DNA from: Arachis hypogaea
Lineage: Eukaryota > Streptophyta > Magnoliopsida > Fabales > Fabaceae
Direction: 5' to 3'
NCBI RefSeq assembly: GCF_003086295.3
Contig: NC_092038.1
Location: forward strand, 125,205,518 to 125,269,517
DNA length: 64,000 bases
Shown piece after piece: positions 33,344 to 44,425 of the stretch. The position numbers and the translations under genes are program-made. Under the pieces are notes generated by a model. It saw only the letters and a list, made by a program, of their open reading frames with translations. It did not search any database and was not told where the DNA came from. Each line of letters starts with the position of its first letter. Positions within the stretch are counted from its first letter, which is position 1.

Positions 33344-34440
33344 GGTGGACTCATTCCTTGTTCTTATTTCTCTGTTTTTCGGTTTTTATGCTTAATGTTT
33401 ATCTATGTTTGTGTCTTTTCTACATGATCATTAGTATTTAGTAACTATGTCTTAATGCTATAAATAATTCCATAAATCATTCACCTCTCTTAAATGAAAA
33501 ATGTTTCAATACAAAAGAATAAGAAGTGCATGAGTTTCGAATTTATCCTTGAATTTAGTTTAATTATATTGATGTGGTGACAATACTTTTTATCTTCTGA
33601 ATGAATACTTGAACAGTGCATATTTTTTATCTTGCTGTTTATGAATGTTAAAATTGTTGGCTCTTGAAAGAATGATGAATAAAGAGAAATGTTACTGATA
33701 ATCTGAAAAATCATAAATTTGATTCTTGAAGCAAGAAAAAGCAGTGAATAGCAAAAGCTTGTGGAAAAAAAAAGTGGCAAAAAAAATAGAAAAAAAAAGA
33801 AAAAGCAAGCAGAAAAAGCCAATAGCCCTTAAAACCAAAAGGCAAGGGTAAAAAGGATCCAAGGCTTTGAGCATCAATGGATAGGAGGGCCCAAGAAAAT
33901 AAAATACAGGCCTAAGCGGCTAAATCAAGCTGTCCCTAACCATGTGCTTATGGCATGCAGGTCCAAGTGAAAAGCTTGAGACTGAGTGGTTAAAGTCGTG
34001 ATCCAAAGCAAAAAGAGTGTGCTTAAGAGCTCTGGACACCTCTAACTGGGGACTTTAGCAAAGCTGAGTCACAATCTGAAAAGGTTCACCCAGTCATGTG
34101 TTTGTGGCATTTATGTATCCGGTGGTAATACTGGAAAACAAAATGCTTAGGGCCACGGCCAAGACTCATAAAAGTAGCTGTGTTCAAGAATCAACATACT
34201 TAACTAGGAGAATCAATAACACTATCTGAAATTCTAAGTTCCTATAGATGCCAATCATTCTAAACTTCAAAGGATAAAGTAAGATGCCAAAACTATTAAG
34301 AAGCAAAAAGCTACAAGTCCCGCTCATCTAATTAGAACTAATATTCATTGATATTCTGAGATTTATAGTATGTTCTCTTCTTTTTATCCTATTTGATTTT
34401 CAGTTGCTTGGGGACAAGCAACAATTTAAGTTTGGTGTTG
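33344..34440 (+). other. 3' non-coding region of element A
   Basis: No ORF, with an A-rich patch at about 33765-33815. It ends in the stem-loop (34406-34419) and TTAAGTTTGGTGTTG (34426-34440) that touch the 3' LTR. No ordinary purine-only tract is present at the LTR border. Confidence 0.6.
34406..34440 (+). promoter_or_regulatory. Stem-loop plus TTAAGTTTGGTGTTG at the PPT position (element A)
   Basis: GCTTG-GGGA-CAAGC followed by TTAAGTTTGGTGTTG, the last base immediately preceding the LTR TG. Plus-strand priming should occur here, but the tract is G/T-rich, not polypurine. Confidence 0.6.
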
Positions 34441-36115
34441 TGATGAGCGGATAATTTATACGCTTTTTGGCATTGTTTTTAGGTAGTTTTTAGTAGGATC
34501 TAGCTACTTTTAGGGATGTTTTCATTAGTTTTTATGCTAAATTCACATTTCTGGACTTTACTATGAGTTTGTGTATTTTTCTATGATTTTAGGTATTTTC
34601 TGGCTGAAATTGAGGGACCTGAGCAAAACTGTGATAAGAAGGCTGACAAAGGACTGCTGATGTTGTTGGATTCTGACCTTCCTGCACTCAAAATGGATTT
34701 TCTGGAGCTACAGAACTCCAAATGGTGCGATCTCAACAGTGTTTGAAAGTAGACATCCAGAGCTTTCCAGCAATATATAATAGTCCATACTTTATTCGAG
34801 ATTAGATGATGCAAACTGGCACTCAACGCCAGTTTCATGTTGCATTCTGGAGTCAAACACCAGAAACACGTCACGAACCAGAGTTGAACGCCAAAAACAC
34901 GTTACAACTTGGCGTTTAACTCCAAGAGAAGCCTCTGCACGTGTAAAGCTCAAGCTCAGCCCAAGCACACACCAAGTGGGCCCTGGAAGTGGATTTCTGC
35001 ATCAATCACTTATCTCTGTAACCCTAGTAGCTAGTTTTAGTATAAATAGAACTTTTTACTATTGTACTAGTGTCTTTTGACCACATCTTTGGACGCCTAG
35101 TCCTTAGACCAGGTCCTTCTCCCTATTTTCGAATTCATATCACATTTTTGGGGGCTGGCCATTCGGCCATGCCTGGACCATCACTTATGTATTTTCAACG
35201 GTGGAGTTTCTACACACCATAGATTAAGGGTGTGGAGCTCTGCTGTACCTCGAGTTTTAATGCAATTACTACTATTTTCTATTCAATTCAGTTTATTCCT
35301 GTTCTAAGATATTCGTTGCACTTCAACATGATGAATGTAATGATCCGTGACACTCATTATCATTCTCACCTATGAACGCGTGACTGACAACCATTTCCGT
35401 TCTACCTTAGACCGAACGCATATCTCTTGGATTCCTTAATCAGAATCTTCGTGGTATAAGCTAGAATTGATGGCGGCATTCATGAAAATCCGAAAAGTCT
35501 AAACCTTGTCTGTGGTATTCTGAGTAGGATTCAGGGATTGAATGACTGTGATGAGCTTCAAACTCGCGATTGTTGGGCATGATGACAAACGCAAAAGAAT
35601 CAATGGATTCTATTCCGACATGATCGATAACCGACAGATGATTAGCCGTGCTGTGACGGAGCATTTGGACCATTTTCACTGAGAGGACGGGATGTAGCCA
35701 TTGACAATGGTGATGCCCTACATACAGCTTGCCATGGAAAGGAGTAAGAAGGATTGAAGGAAGGCAGTGGGAAAGCAGAGATCCAACAGGGACAAAGCAT
35801 CTCCATACACTTATTTGAAATTCTCACCAATGATTTACATAAGTATTTCTATCTTTATTTTCTGTTTATTTATTATTATTATTCGAAAAATCCATAACCA
35901 TGTATTATCCGCCTAACTAAGATTTACAAGATGACCATAGCTTGCTTCATACTAACAATCTCCGTGGGATCGACCCTTACTCACGTAAGGTTTATTACTT
36001 GGACGACCCAGTGCACTTGCTGGTTAGTTGTGCGAAGTTGTGAAGAAAGTGTTGATTTAGTAAATGCGCATACCAAGTTGAATGCCATTATTAGAGATCA
36101 CAATTTCATGCACCA
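34441..36115 (+). repeat. 3' LTR of element A
   Basis: 1,675 bp, from TGATGAGCGG to ATGCACCA, followed by the AAGGC duplication. Its palindrome array begins at 34816 and its TATA box at 35041. Confidence 0.9.
34816..34925 (+). repeat. 31-bp-period palindrome array in the U3 of element A (3' copy)
   Basis: Units start at 34816, 34847, 34878 and 34909, each 31 bp apart, with substitutions relative to the 5' copy (CTGGCACTCAACGCCAG in unit 1). Confidence 0.8.
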
Positions 36116-36461
36116 AAGGCCAACCTGCTGGATTGGGCCTTTTAGCTTAATTTGGGCCTGGCTGATTATTTGGACCAAGATATGAATAGTGCCCCTACTT
36201 GAGGCCGATCTCTTCAATAGGAGTTGGACTTGAGTATCGATAGAGCTTGGGATTGCCTAAGTCGTTATCCTCTTCCTGAGTTTGGGGAACCGACATGATT
36301 TCAAGTTGAAAAAACCGATGTGATTTCAAATCATCAATCGTCGTGTCTTATCAACCGTCGCGTTCGTTTGGCTTTTTGCATTTACACATGGGGGCAGTTA
36401 CATTGGTAATGGCACGTTCTTTTAATAATTGCGTCATTTTACTATTATGCCCCTAGTATGT

Positions 36462-36468
36462 TATAAAT
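36462..36468 (+). promoter_or_regulatory. Putative TATA box of the antisense ORF of element C
   Basis: TATAAAT, followed by a pyrimidine-rich stretch (TCTCTTTCTCTTTCTTCTTTT). It lies about 270 bp inside element C next to its 3' LTR, on the strand opposite to pol. A candidate leader intron (GTTAGT at about 36630, ending ATATAG at about 36830) separates it from the ATG at 36867. Confidence 0.4.
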
Positions 36469-36866
36469 GCCTTTTGTCTCTTTCTCTTTCTTCTTTTCGA
36501 ATTCTTCCTTCGTACTTTCTTCTTTGTTCAAAAGATCTTCGCGCTTTGGTGCTTGTTGTTTCCGTTCTTGGGATTTTCAGCGCTTTCAGCATCCCCTTCC
36601 TTCTTGCTGTCAGTTTTCCTCCAAGAAAGGTTAGTCTTTCGTTACTTTTCACTCTTTATTGGCTTCATTTTTTTATTCAGTGTGCTGAATAATGGACGAA
36701 GAGGTTCAGAGTAGGTTTTTGTGGTGCTTTCGCTATTTGTTGCAGGAAACTTTGGGATTTTTGTGTTTTTCTTTTTACCAAAATCGTTTCTTTTAATGCG
36801 ATCGGTTGCTTTTTATTTGTGCAATATAGGTATATCTTCTTGTATATCTTTTTCCCATTTCTGAAA

Positions 36867-38670
36867 ATGTCTTCTCGGATCACGAAGGCTCTATTAGAAT
36901 GGGTAGATTCCTCTGTCTTGTCTGAACACCCCATCATCGATAGTGTTTTTATTACCGAACTTCGTAAACAGCATAGAATTTGCAGTTCTGATGTTGATGA
37001 AGCAAAGTATGAATTAGTGGCCCTGAACCCAGAGGACCGGGTTTGCTGTGGGAGAATGAAAGATTCTGACCCCCATTTCTTTTTTGCGTGCGACTGTCTG
37101 TTCACCCGTTTAGGGGTTACTTTTTCCTTTTCCGACTTTGAGATGGATGTGATATCCCACTGTAGGGTAGCTCCTTCCCAGCTTCACCCCAATTCCTGGG
37201 ATTTTCTCAAGATTTACAAGCTTGTCAGCCATGCACTTGATTTTTCGATCTCTTTAAAGAATTTTTTCTATCTTTTTCATTTAACAAAACCTGTTAGTGC
37301 TAAAAACAAGCAGCAGTGGGTTTCCTTCCGAGCTATACAAGGCCGAAAAGTTTTTTCCATTTTTGATGAGTCTTTCCATGACTTCAAAAATTTCTTCTTT
37401 AAAGTTTAAGCTGTTGAAGGTCATCATTCCTTTTTCCTAAATGAAAATAATGAGCCCCGATTTTCTTTATACTGGGTTGAGACTTCCCCCGTAGAGAAAT
37501 ATGGCTTGGTAAATTTGGACGAGGTAGAGGAGGTTGTGGTAGAGTTTTTTCGAGTGGCTTGGGGACGTGCTCCAAACTTGGACACCAAGAAATTTTTTCT
37601 TGTATCTCTGAGCTATGTCAGGACCGAGCTAGGTAGTTTTTGTGTATGATTTTGTAGGTGACTTTTCTTACTTTTGACTTGTGCACCAATTGCTTTTGCT
37701 TCCTTTTTTCATAAAAATGAAGAGTGGGTCAAGAGCTGCTTATCAAAAGGTGCAGGAAGCCAAGAGAAATGCTCATGCCCAAGCTGCTGCACAAGAGGTC
37801 GGAACTTCTGCCACTCCTCCTTAGCTTTAAAGCTTGGATTTGGGGACTTCCTCCCAGCCAATTTTGGTAAATCCAATTCCTACTCCTCCTCTTCCTCCTC
37901 CTGCCCCTGTCCCTCCTATCATTTCTTTCTCAGAACCTGAGAAGAAAAAATGCAAGATCTCAAAAGCCGGTGCCTCTAACGTCGGAGACACCGGCTTTGA
38001 CGGAGTAAAAGTTTATAGGAAGCACATCCTTCTGTATAGCCAAATTGTTATGGATGATGCCGCTATCCGTAACCATCTTCAAATTTTAATCCAAGGAGAA
38101 ATTTGGACTACCGGGATCTGTACCTCTCTTCTTGATATATTAGAAAAAACCCCTTTGAGTGTGACCCAACACTCTTTAGAGAATCTCCAGGGGCGAATTG
38201 CTATGTATCAAGAGGATGAGAAGAGGCTACAAGAGGAGAATGATAGGCTGAAAGAAGAACTCTTCCAAGCCCGGAAAAGAGAGAAACAGTTAATAGGTTC
38301 TTGTGCCATGGCTGAGGGTTTGAAGGAGAAGGTTGAGCAGAATTATGTACGCATCTTTTCGGCCAATGTTGACTTGAAAAGGGAGGTGGAGCAGCCTCGG
38401 GAGGGTTACCAGGACTTGGAGGACTCCATTGTCAAGGGTACTGAGGAGGTGTTTAGGGTGTTGAAAGAACAGGTCGGAGTCATTGCTCCTGACCTGGACC
38501 TTTCATCTCTTCATCTTGACAAGGTTGTCATTAATGGAGAGATAGTTTTTTCTCCTCATCCTGAAACTGACTCCGAGCTTAAGACCGCGGGACAGCGCAT
38601 AATCGAATCCCCTCCCCGGGATACCGGTCCAACTGAGGGGTCACAGCCGAGCTCTTCAGCCCCTCCCTAG
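36867..38670 (+). pseudogene. Antisense additional ORF of element C (plant gypsy-type transposon domain)
   Basis: This lies on the strand opposite to element C pol, in its 3' region. The first part (36867-37409) starts MSSRITKALLEWVDSSVLSE and contains the RVAPSQLHPNSWDFLK signature of the 'putative gypsy-type transposon' domain (Pfam PF04195, from memory). A TAA at 37407-37409 is followed by about 220 more in-frame bases (for example AWGRAPNLDTKKFF), so it looks premature. The second part (about 37717-38670) has MKSGSRAAYQKVQEAKRNAH, two stops near 37822-37830, then a Pro-rich stretch and a long coiled coil (EDEKRLQEENDRLKEELFQ, then AEGLKEKVEQN). An intron probably joins the parts, but its borders are unresolved. 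Tat-lineage elements are known to carry such antisense ORFs; their function is unknown. Confidence 0.7.
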
Positions 38671-39742
38671 GCAGACCTGACTTCTGGTGTCGGAGATTCC
38701 TCCTACCCCTCTGACTTCCACAACTAAACTGGCCTCCTCTCCTGCTGATGACTCCAACCCTTTGATTGGCCCTATGTGATATTCTTATTAAGGCCTGGCT
38801 TGTGGGACCTTTTGATAAATAATTTTTTATGTTTTGTATATTTTGTGGATGGCTGCTGACTTTTGATCCTTTTTAATAAGATCTTTAAACAACAACCTTT
38901 ATTTTCTAGTCCTTTTTGGATAGGACTTTTAACGAAGTAATCGCTTGTGATGACATTTATTATTCCTTTTGTTGAAGGTTTCATAAGGTCTTTTGTGACA
39001 AAATTTTTTACTGTTTTTGAGTTTCACAAAGCTTTTGAAAAACTTTTACTACTAGATAATCTCGCTACAATCTAATAAGGTTTTTGAGAAACTTTTTGTT
39101 AAGTAATCTCAATTTTGGTAAGGTTTATGTGAGAACACTTCTACCGTTGATCCTTTTAAGTGATTTTCGTATTTCTCGCTTTTCATTATTTTATTTGCCT
39201 ACGTTCAACTTCGTTTTGCTTATTAAATCGTTTTCGTGAGTTAGATTATTTTTGCGATTCATTTCGTCCTACTCGATTTTTCCGACTCACAAGTTGTTTG
39301 CAATTATATTTTCGAGCTGTCATGATCGTCTTTTACAATCTCTTTACACCAACTTGTACCTTGTCACTTTATCCTGTCGACCACGTAGGTTGGGCAGCAA
39401 ATTTTCACGTTTTTTCGAACTTAAGTCGGTGCGTATCATAGTAGTAATGAAAATTCACAAAGAAATGAATACTATCATTAATGAAGAAGTAAATTACAAA
39501 AGTGATTTTGGCTACTAAGGGACTTAGAGTTTTAATCCCCTAGCCCTCGCTTTGATGCCTCATTAAAACCCCCTTCAGGAAAATCCTCTTCGGGAAAAAA
39601 CCGTGAAGTCAGGAAAAAGAGTATATCAGGGAGTGGGGTTCGCTTCTAGCTGTAATATCTCTTCATATTGCAAGCGTGCCACGACCTTGGAAGCTCGGAG
39701 CTTCCTAGGTTGGACACTTTATAGTAGCCTTTTCCCAGGACC
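38671..39742 (-). other. Non-coding 3' region of element C
   Basis: This segment lies between the integrase C-terminal remnant and the antisense ORF. It is T-rich on the plus strand and only short chance frames are present. Confidence 0.5.
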
Positions 39743-40877
39743 TCAACTATCTTGTATGGTCCCTTCCAGTTTTGCGGCTAGCTTTTCTTCGCCCAACTTG
39801 TTTACTCCGATGTCATTCCGAAGGAGGACTAAGTCGTTTGTAGCGAAACTTCTTCGAATGACTTTTTGGTTATACCTTGTTGCCATCCTTTGCTTTAAGT
39901 CTGCTTGTCTTATTTGCGCTTGTTCTCGGACCTCCGAAAGTAGCTCGAGTTCCTCTTTTAGGGATTGGATGTTATCAACCTCATCGTAGAATGTCGCCCA
40001 TAGACTCTGCTCATTAATCTCTATTGGGATCATGGCTTCTACTCCATATGCAAGTTAGAAAGGTGTTTCACCCATGGTTGAGTGAGGTGTAGTTCTGTAA
40101 GCCCATAATACTTGAGGAAGTTCTTCAGTCCATACCTCCTTTGCTTCTTGGTGTCTTTTCTTTAACCCTGCTAATATAACCCTATTAGTTGCCTCAGCTT
40201 GTCCGTTTGTGTGGGGATGCTCAACCAAAGTGAACTGGTGTTTTATCTTCATGCTAGCCACCAAGCTTCTGAATGTAGAATCAGTAAATAGTATGCCATT
40301 ATCAGTAGTTATAGAGTGAAGGACTCCAAACTGGGTGATGATATTTCTGTATAAAAACCTCCAACTTCTTTGTGTCGTTATGGTAGCCAGTGGCTCCGCT
40401 TCTATCCACTTAGTAAAGTAGTCCACTCCTACAATAAGAAACTTTACTTGTCCAAGTGCTTGAGGAAAAGATCCAAGTAGATCTAATCCCCATTTTGCAA
40501 ATGGCCATGGAGAAGTTATACTAATAAGTTCTTCTGGGAGGCCACATGAAAGTTTGTGTGCATCTAGCAAGGTTGGCACTTTTTTATGAAGTCGGTGGCG
40601 TCTTTTTGTAGGGTCGGCCAAAAGAACCAACTAGTCTCACCTTTCTAGCTAGAGACCTCGCTCCAAGGTGATTTTCACAAATCCCATTATGTACTTCTTC
40701 CAGGACTTCTTCTGTCTTAGAGTTTGGGACGCACTTCAACAATGGTGTAGATATCTCTCTTCTATAAAGGACATTTTGTATTAACTTGTAGTTTTGTGCT
40801 TTCCTTTTTAGTTTCTGGACCTCCTTTTGCTCCTCAGGAAGGATGTCGAATTTCAGATATTCGACCAAGGGTGCCAT
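39743..40877 (-). pseudogene. Integrase remnant of element C
   Basis: Minus-strand frames give, in order: a zinc-binding region (40877-40584) ending in a disrupted HHCC-like segment (EEVHNGICENHLGARSLARK); the catalytic core (40630-40055) with VDYFTKWIEAEPL, then ITTDNGILF, then EHPHTNGQAEATNRV supplying the D, D and E residues, and WAYRTTPHSTMGETPF; and a C-terminal domain (40033-39743) with YNQKVIRRSFATNDLVLLRN and LAAKLEG. Frame changes near 40600 and 40040, plus truncation after LEGTIQDS, show that it is broken. The catalytic triad itself is intact. Ty3-gypsy integrase is secure. Confidence 0.85.
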
Positions 40878-41537
40878 CCATCCGAGGTCTAAGCTATAGA
40901 TAGTCGAGACGTCTGGCTTGCTATCCGCCTTGACGACTGAAGGTTCCTGGAGAGTTTCTTACATCAGGCTCCTATTGTTTTCCCCCAGTTTGGTACTTGC
41001 TAGTTTGGAAAGAGCATCGGCTCTACTGTTGAGCTTCTTTGTTATATGTCTTACTTTAGTTTTAAGAAATTGCCTGAGATGCTCCAGCGATTTTTCCAAA
41101 TACCTTTTCATGTTAGGGTCTTTTGCTTGGTACTCTGATGAGCGGATAATTTATACGCTTTTTGGCATTATTTTTAGTATGTTTTTAGTATGTTTTAGTT
41201 AGTTTTTAGTATATTTCTATTAGTTTTTAGTTAAAATTCTCTTTTCTGGACTTTACTATGAGTTTGTGTATTTTTCTATGATTTCAGGTATTTTCTGGCT
41301 GAAATTGAGGGACTTGAGCAAAAATCTGATTCAGAGGCTGAAAAGGACTGCAGATGCTGTTGGATTCTGACCTCCCTGTACTCAAAGTGGATTTTCTAGA
41401 GCTAAAGAAGCCCAATTGGCACGCTCTCAACGGCGTTGAAAAGTAGACATTCTGGGCTTTCCAGCAATGTATAATAGTCCATACTTTTCCCGAGATTTGA
41501 TGGCCCAAACCGGCGTTCTAAATCAGCTCAAAACTGC

Positions 41538-41616
41538 CCGGCGTTAAACGCCGGAACTAGCACAAGAATGGGAGTTAAACGCCCAAACTGGCATAAAAGC
41601 TGGCGTTTAACTCCAA
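41538..41616 (+). repeat. 31-bp-period palindrome array in the U3 of element B (5' copy)
   Basis: Units start at 41538 (CCGGCGTTAAACGCCGG), 41569 (TGGGAGTTAAACGCCCA) and 41600 (CTGGCGTTTAACTCCAA), exactly 31 bp apart. A partial unit lies at 41510. The 3' LTR copy is at 49454-49532. Confidence 0.85.
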
Positions 41617-41732
41617 GAGAAGTCTCTACATGAAAATGCTTCAATGCTCAGCCCAAGCACACACCAAGTGGGCCCGAAAGTGGATTTTTATGTCATTTAC
41701 TCATCCTTGTAAATCCTAGGCTACTAGTTCTC

Positions 41733-41740
41733 TATAAATA
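41733..41740 (+). promoter_or_regulatory. TATA box of element B 5' LTR
   Basis: TATAAATA, equivalent to 26159 in element A and to 49649-49656 in the 3' LTR of B. Confidence 0.65.
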
Positions 41741-42760
41741 GGACATTTTGCTATTGTATTTTCACCTTTGGACGTTTAGCTCTTAGATCATGGGGGCTGG
41801 CCTCACGGCCATGCCTGGACCTTGTTCTTATGTATTTTCAACGGTGGAGTTTCTACACACCATAGATTAAGGTGTAGAGCTCTGCTGTACCTCGAGTATT
41901 AATGCAATTACTATTGTTCTTCTATTCAATTCAGCTTGTTCTTATTCCAAGATATACATTTGCACCCAAGAACATGATTAATGTGATGATTATGTGACAC
42001 TCATCATCATTCTCACTTATGAACGAGTGCCTGACAACCACTTCTGTTCTACAAGCAAACAAGACTTGAATGTTTATCTCTTGGATCCCTTAATCGGAAT
42101 CTTCGTGGTATAAGCTAGAACTGATGGCGGCATTCAAGAGAATCCGGAAGGTCTAAACCTTGTCTGTGGTATTCTGAGTAGGATTCAATGATTAAATGAC
42201 TGTGACGAGCTTCAAACTCGCGATTGTGGGGCGTTAGTGACAGACGCAAAAGAATCACTGGATTCTATTCCGACATGATCGAGAACCGACAGCTGAATAG
42301 TCGTGCCGTGACAGGGTGCGTTGAACATTTTCACTGAGAGGATGGGAGGTAGCCACTGACAACAGTGAAACCCTACATACAGCTTGCCATGGAAAGGAGT
42401 AAGAAGGATTGGATGAAGACAGTAGGAAAGCAGAGAGACGGAAGGGACAAAGCATCTCCATACGCTTATCTGAAATTCTTACCAATGAATTACATAAGTA
42501 TCTCTATCTTTATCTTTATGTTTCATACATCATCCATAACCATTTGAGTTTGCCTGACTAAGATTTACAAGGTGACCATAGCTTGCTTCATACCAACAAT
42601 CTCCGTGGGATCGACCCTTACTCGCGTAAGGTTTATTACTTGGAAGACCCAGTACACTTGCTGGTTAGTTGTGCGAAGTTGTGATAAAGAGTTGAGATTA
42701 CAATTGTGCGTACCATGTTGATGGCGCCATTGATGATCACAATTTCTTGCACCAAGTTTT

Positions 42761-42778
42761 TGGTGCCATTGCCGGGGA
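42761..42778 (+). other. Primer-binding site of element B
   Basis: TGGTGCCATTGCCGGGGA, preceded by AGTTTT exactly as in element A, with C-to-T at the fourth base. It lies 21 bp from the LTR end as defined by the integrated 3' LTR, against 6 bp in element A. Confidence 0.65.
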
Positions 42779-44425
42779 TTGTTTGAGTTTGGACAACTGA
42801 CAGTTCATCTTGTTGCTTAGATTAGGTATTTTTCAGAATTCTTAAGAATGAATTCTAGAGTTTCATAATGATTTGTTGAAGTCTGGCTAGCTGTGAAGCC
42901 ATGTCTAATTTTATTGGACCGAGGTTTCAACTTATCATCACAAGAGCTTGTTGATTTCTATCAATCTTGCTGTTGGAGCAATGATCTGCTAAGGCTTGGC
43001 TGGCCATTGGCCATGTCTAGTGTTTTGGACCGGAGCTTTCTTTGAAAGCTTGGCTGGCTATGAAGCCATGTCTAATTCCTGGACCGGAGTCTTAGACTAG
43101 CATTGCAATGATTCCTGGAATTCTCATTAAAAATTTTGATATCTTTATTTTCTTTTCCACTTAATTTTCGAAAAACCACAAAAAAAATTACAAAATCATA
43201 AAAACCAAAAAAAAATTTATGTTTCTTATTGAGACACTAGTCTCATTTTAAGTTTGGTGTCAATTGGATGTTTCAGTTCTTCTTGCATTCATTCATGTGT
43301 CGTAAGTGATCTTCAAGATGTTCTTGATGATTTCCTTGCTCTGATCTTTGAATTCTCTTGACTTGAGTGTTTTGTGTTTCTCATGTGCATTCTATTTTTT
43401 TAGTGTCAGTAGTATACAAACTTCTAAGTTTGGTGTCCTGCATGCATTGTTTATTTGATTTTAGTTGCATTTTGATTATTCCTCATTATTAAAAATCCAA
43501 ACAAATATTTTTAATTTGTGTCTTTTCAAGTCAATAATACAGAGAATTGAAGACTCAGAACATACAGCAGAAGAATTACACAGAAAAAGTTGGGCGTTCA
43601 AAACGCCTAGTGAGGAAGACAAACTGGCGTTTAAACGCCAGCCAGGGTGCCTGGCTGGGCGTTTAACGCCCAAAAGGGGTGAGTTTTGGGCGTTAAATGC
43701 CAAAATGTGCACCATTCTGGCCGTTTAACGCCAGGATGGCACAAGAGGGAAGATTCTGTTTTCAATTCAATTTTTTTTCAAGTTTTAAATATTTTTCAAA
43801 ATCAAATCTTTTTCAAATCATATCTTTTCAATCATATGCTTTCAAAATAAATTTCTTTCCATTTTCAAAAATACTTGCTAACAATTAGTGATTTGATTCA
43901 ACAATTCAAGTATGTTGCCTTTTCTGTTGAGAAAGGTTTAATGTTTGAATCATGTCTTTTCTTGTTAGCCAAGTCATTAATTTTCAAAATCATATCTTTT
44001 TAAATTGCTTTTCAAATCATATCTTCTCAATCACATCTTTTTAAAACCATAACTTTTCAATCATATCTTCTTAATCATATCTTTTTCAAAATAGTTTTCA
44101 ATCAAATCTTTTTTATTTCTAATTTCAAAATCTTTTTCAAAAATCACTTGATTTCTTTTCCACTCTTGGTTTTCGAAAATCAATTAGTGTTTTTCAAAAT
44201 GTTTTTTTTAAATCTTTTAATTAATTTTCGAAAATTTCTTCCCCTCTTCTCACATCCTTCTATTTATGGACTAACACTCCTCCTCAATGCACAATTCGAA
44301 CTCTATCTTTCTAAGTTTGAATTCTTCTACCTCTTCCTTCTATTTTTCTTTTCCTCTGACACCTTAAGGAATCTCTATACTGTGACATAGAGGATTCCAT
44401 ATTTTCTTGTTTTCTTCTCTTTCAT
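42779..44425 (+). other. AT-rich leader of element B
   Basis: Non-coding. It contains AAGTTTGGTGT motifs at 43248 and 43423, a five-unit palindrome array at 43591-43734 and TTTTCGAAAA words. Short repeated segments (GGCTGGCTGTGAAGCCATGTC type) occur at 42880-43090. Confidence 0.6.
43591..43734 (+). repeat. Palindrome array in the leader of element B
   Basis: Five palindromic units with cores at about 43593, 43626, 43658, 43689 and 43719 (steps 33, 32, 31, 30). Examples are CTGGCGTTTAAACGCCAG and TGGGCGTTTAACGCCCA. Element A lacks an array at this place. Confidence 0.8.

Larger units (their letters stand above)
25559..36115 (+). mobile_element. Element A: non-autonomous Athila-like LTR retrotransposon (FIDEL/Feral type)
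   Basis: A 10,557-bp plus-strand element is flanked by perfect AAGGC duplications (25554-25558 and 36116-36120), inserted into the 3' LTR of element C. LTRs are 25559-27232 and 34441-36115 (TGATGAGCGG...TGCACCA). The primer site TGGCGCCATTGCCGGGGA begins 7 bp after the 5' LTR (27239), the Athila-type primer. Internal parts are an AT-rich leader, a broken gag-protease ORF, a palindrome array, a pyrimidine-rich promoter-like region, ORF3 (intact) and a 3' non-coding stretch. There is no reverse transcriptase or integrase, so movement must depend on a partner element. The FIDEL/Feral name is from memory of peanut repeats. Confidence 0.9.
25128..36188 (-). repeat. 3' LTR of element C, split by element A
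   Basis: Two pieces, 25128-25558 (431 bp) and 36121-36188 (68 bp), rejoin to about 499 bp homologous to the other LTR at 51847-52334. At the break, the host sequence reads GGTGAAGGC then CAACCTGCTGG, matching GGTGAATGCCAACTTGCTAG in the intact copy. In this copy the U3 terminus has decayed from TG to TA. Confidence 0.85.
41136..42739 (+). repeat. 5' LTR of element B
   Basis: 1,604 bp when defined by homology to the integrated 3' LTR end (GATGATCA). The A-like terminus TTGCACCA lies 15 bp further, at 42754. An internal 19-bp TTTTAGTATG-type duplication near 41175-41200 is absent from the 3' LTR. Confidence 0.85.
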
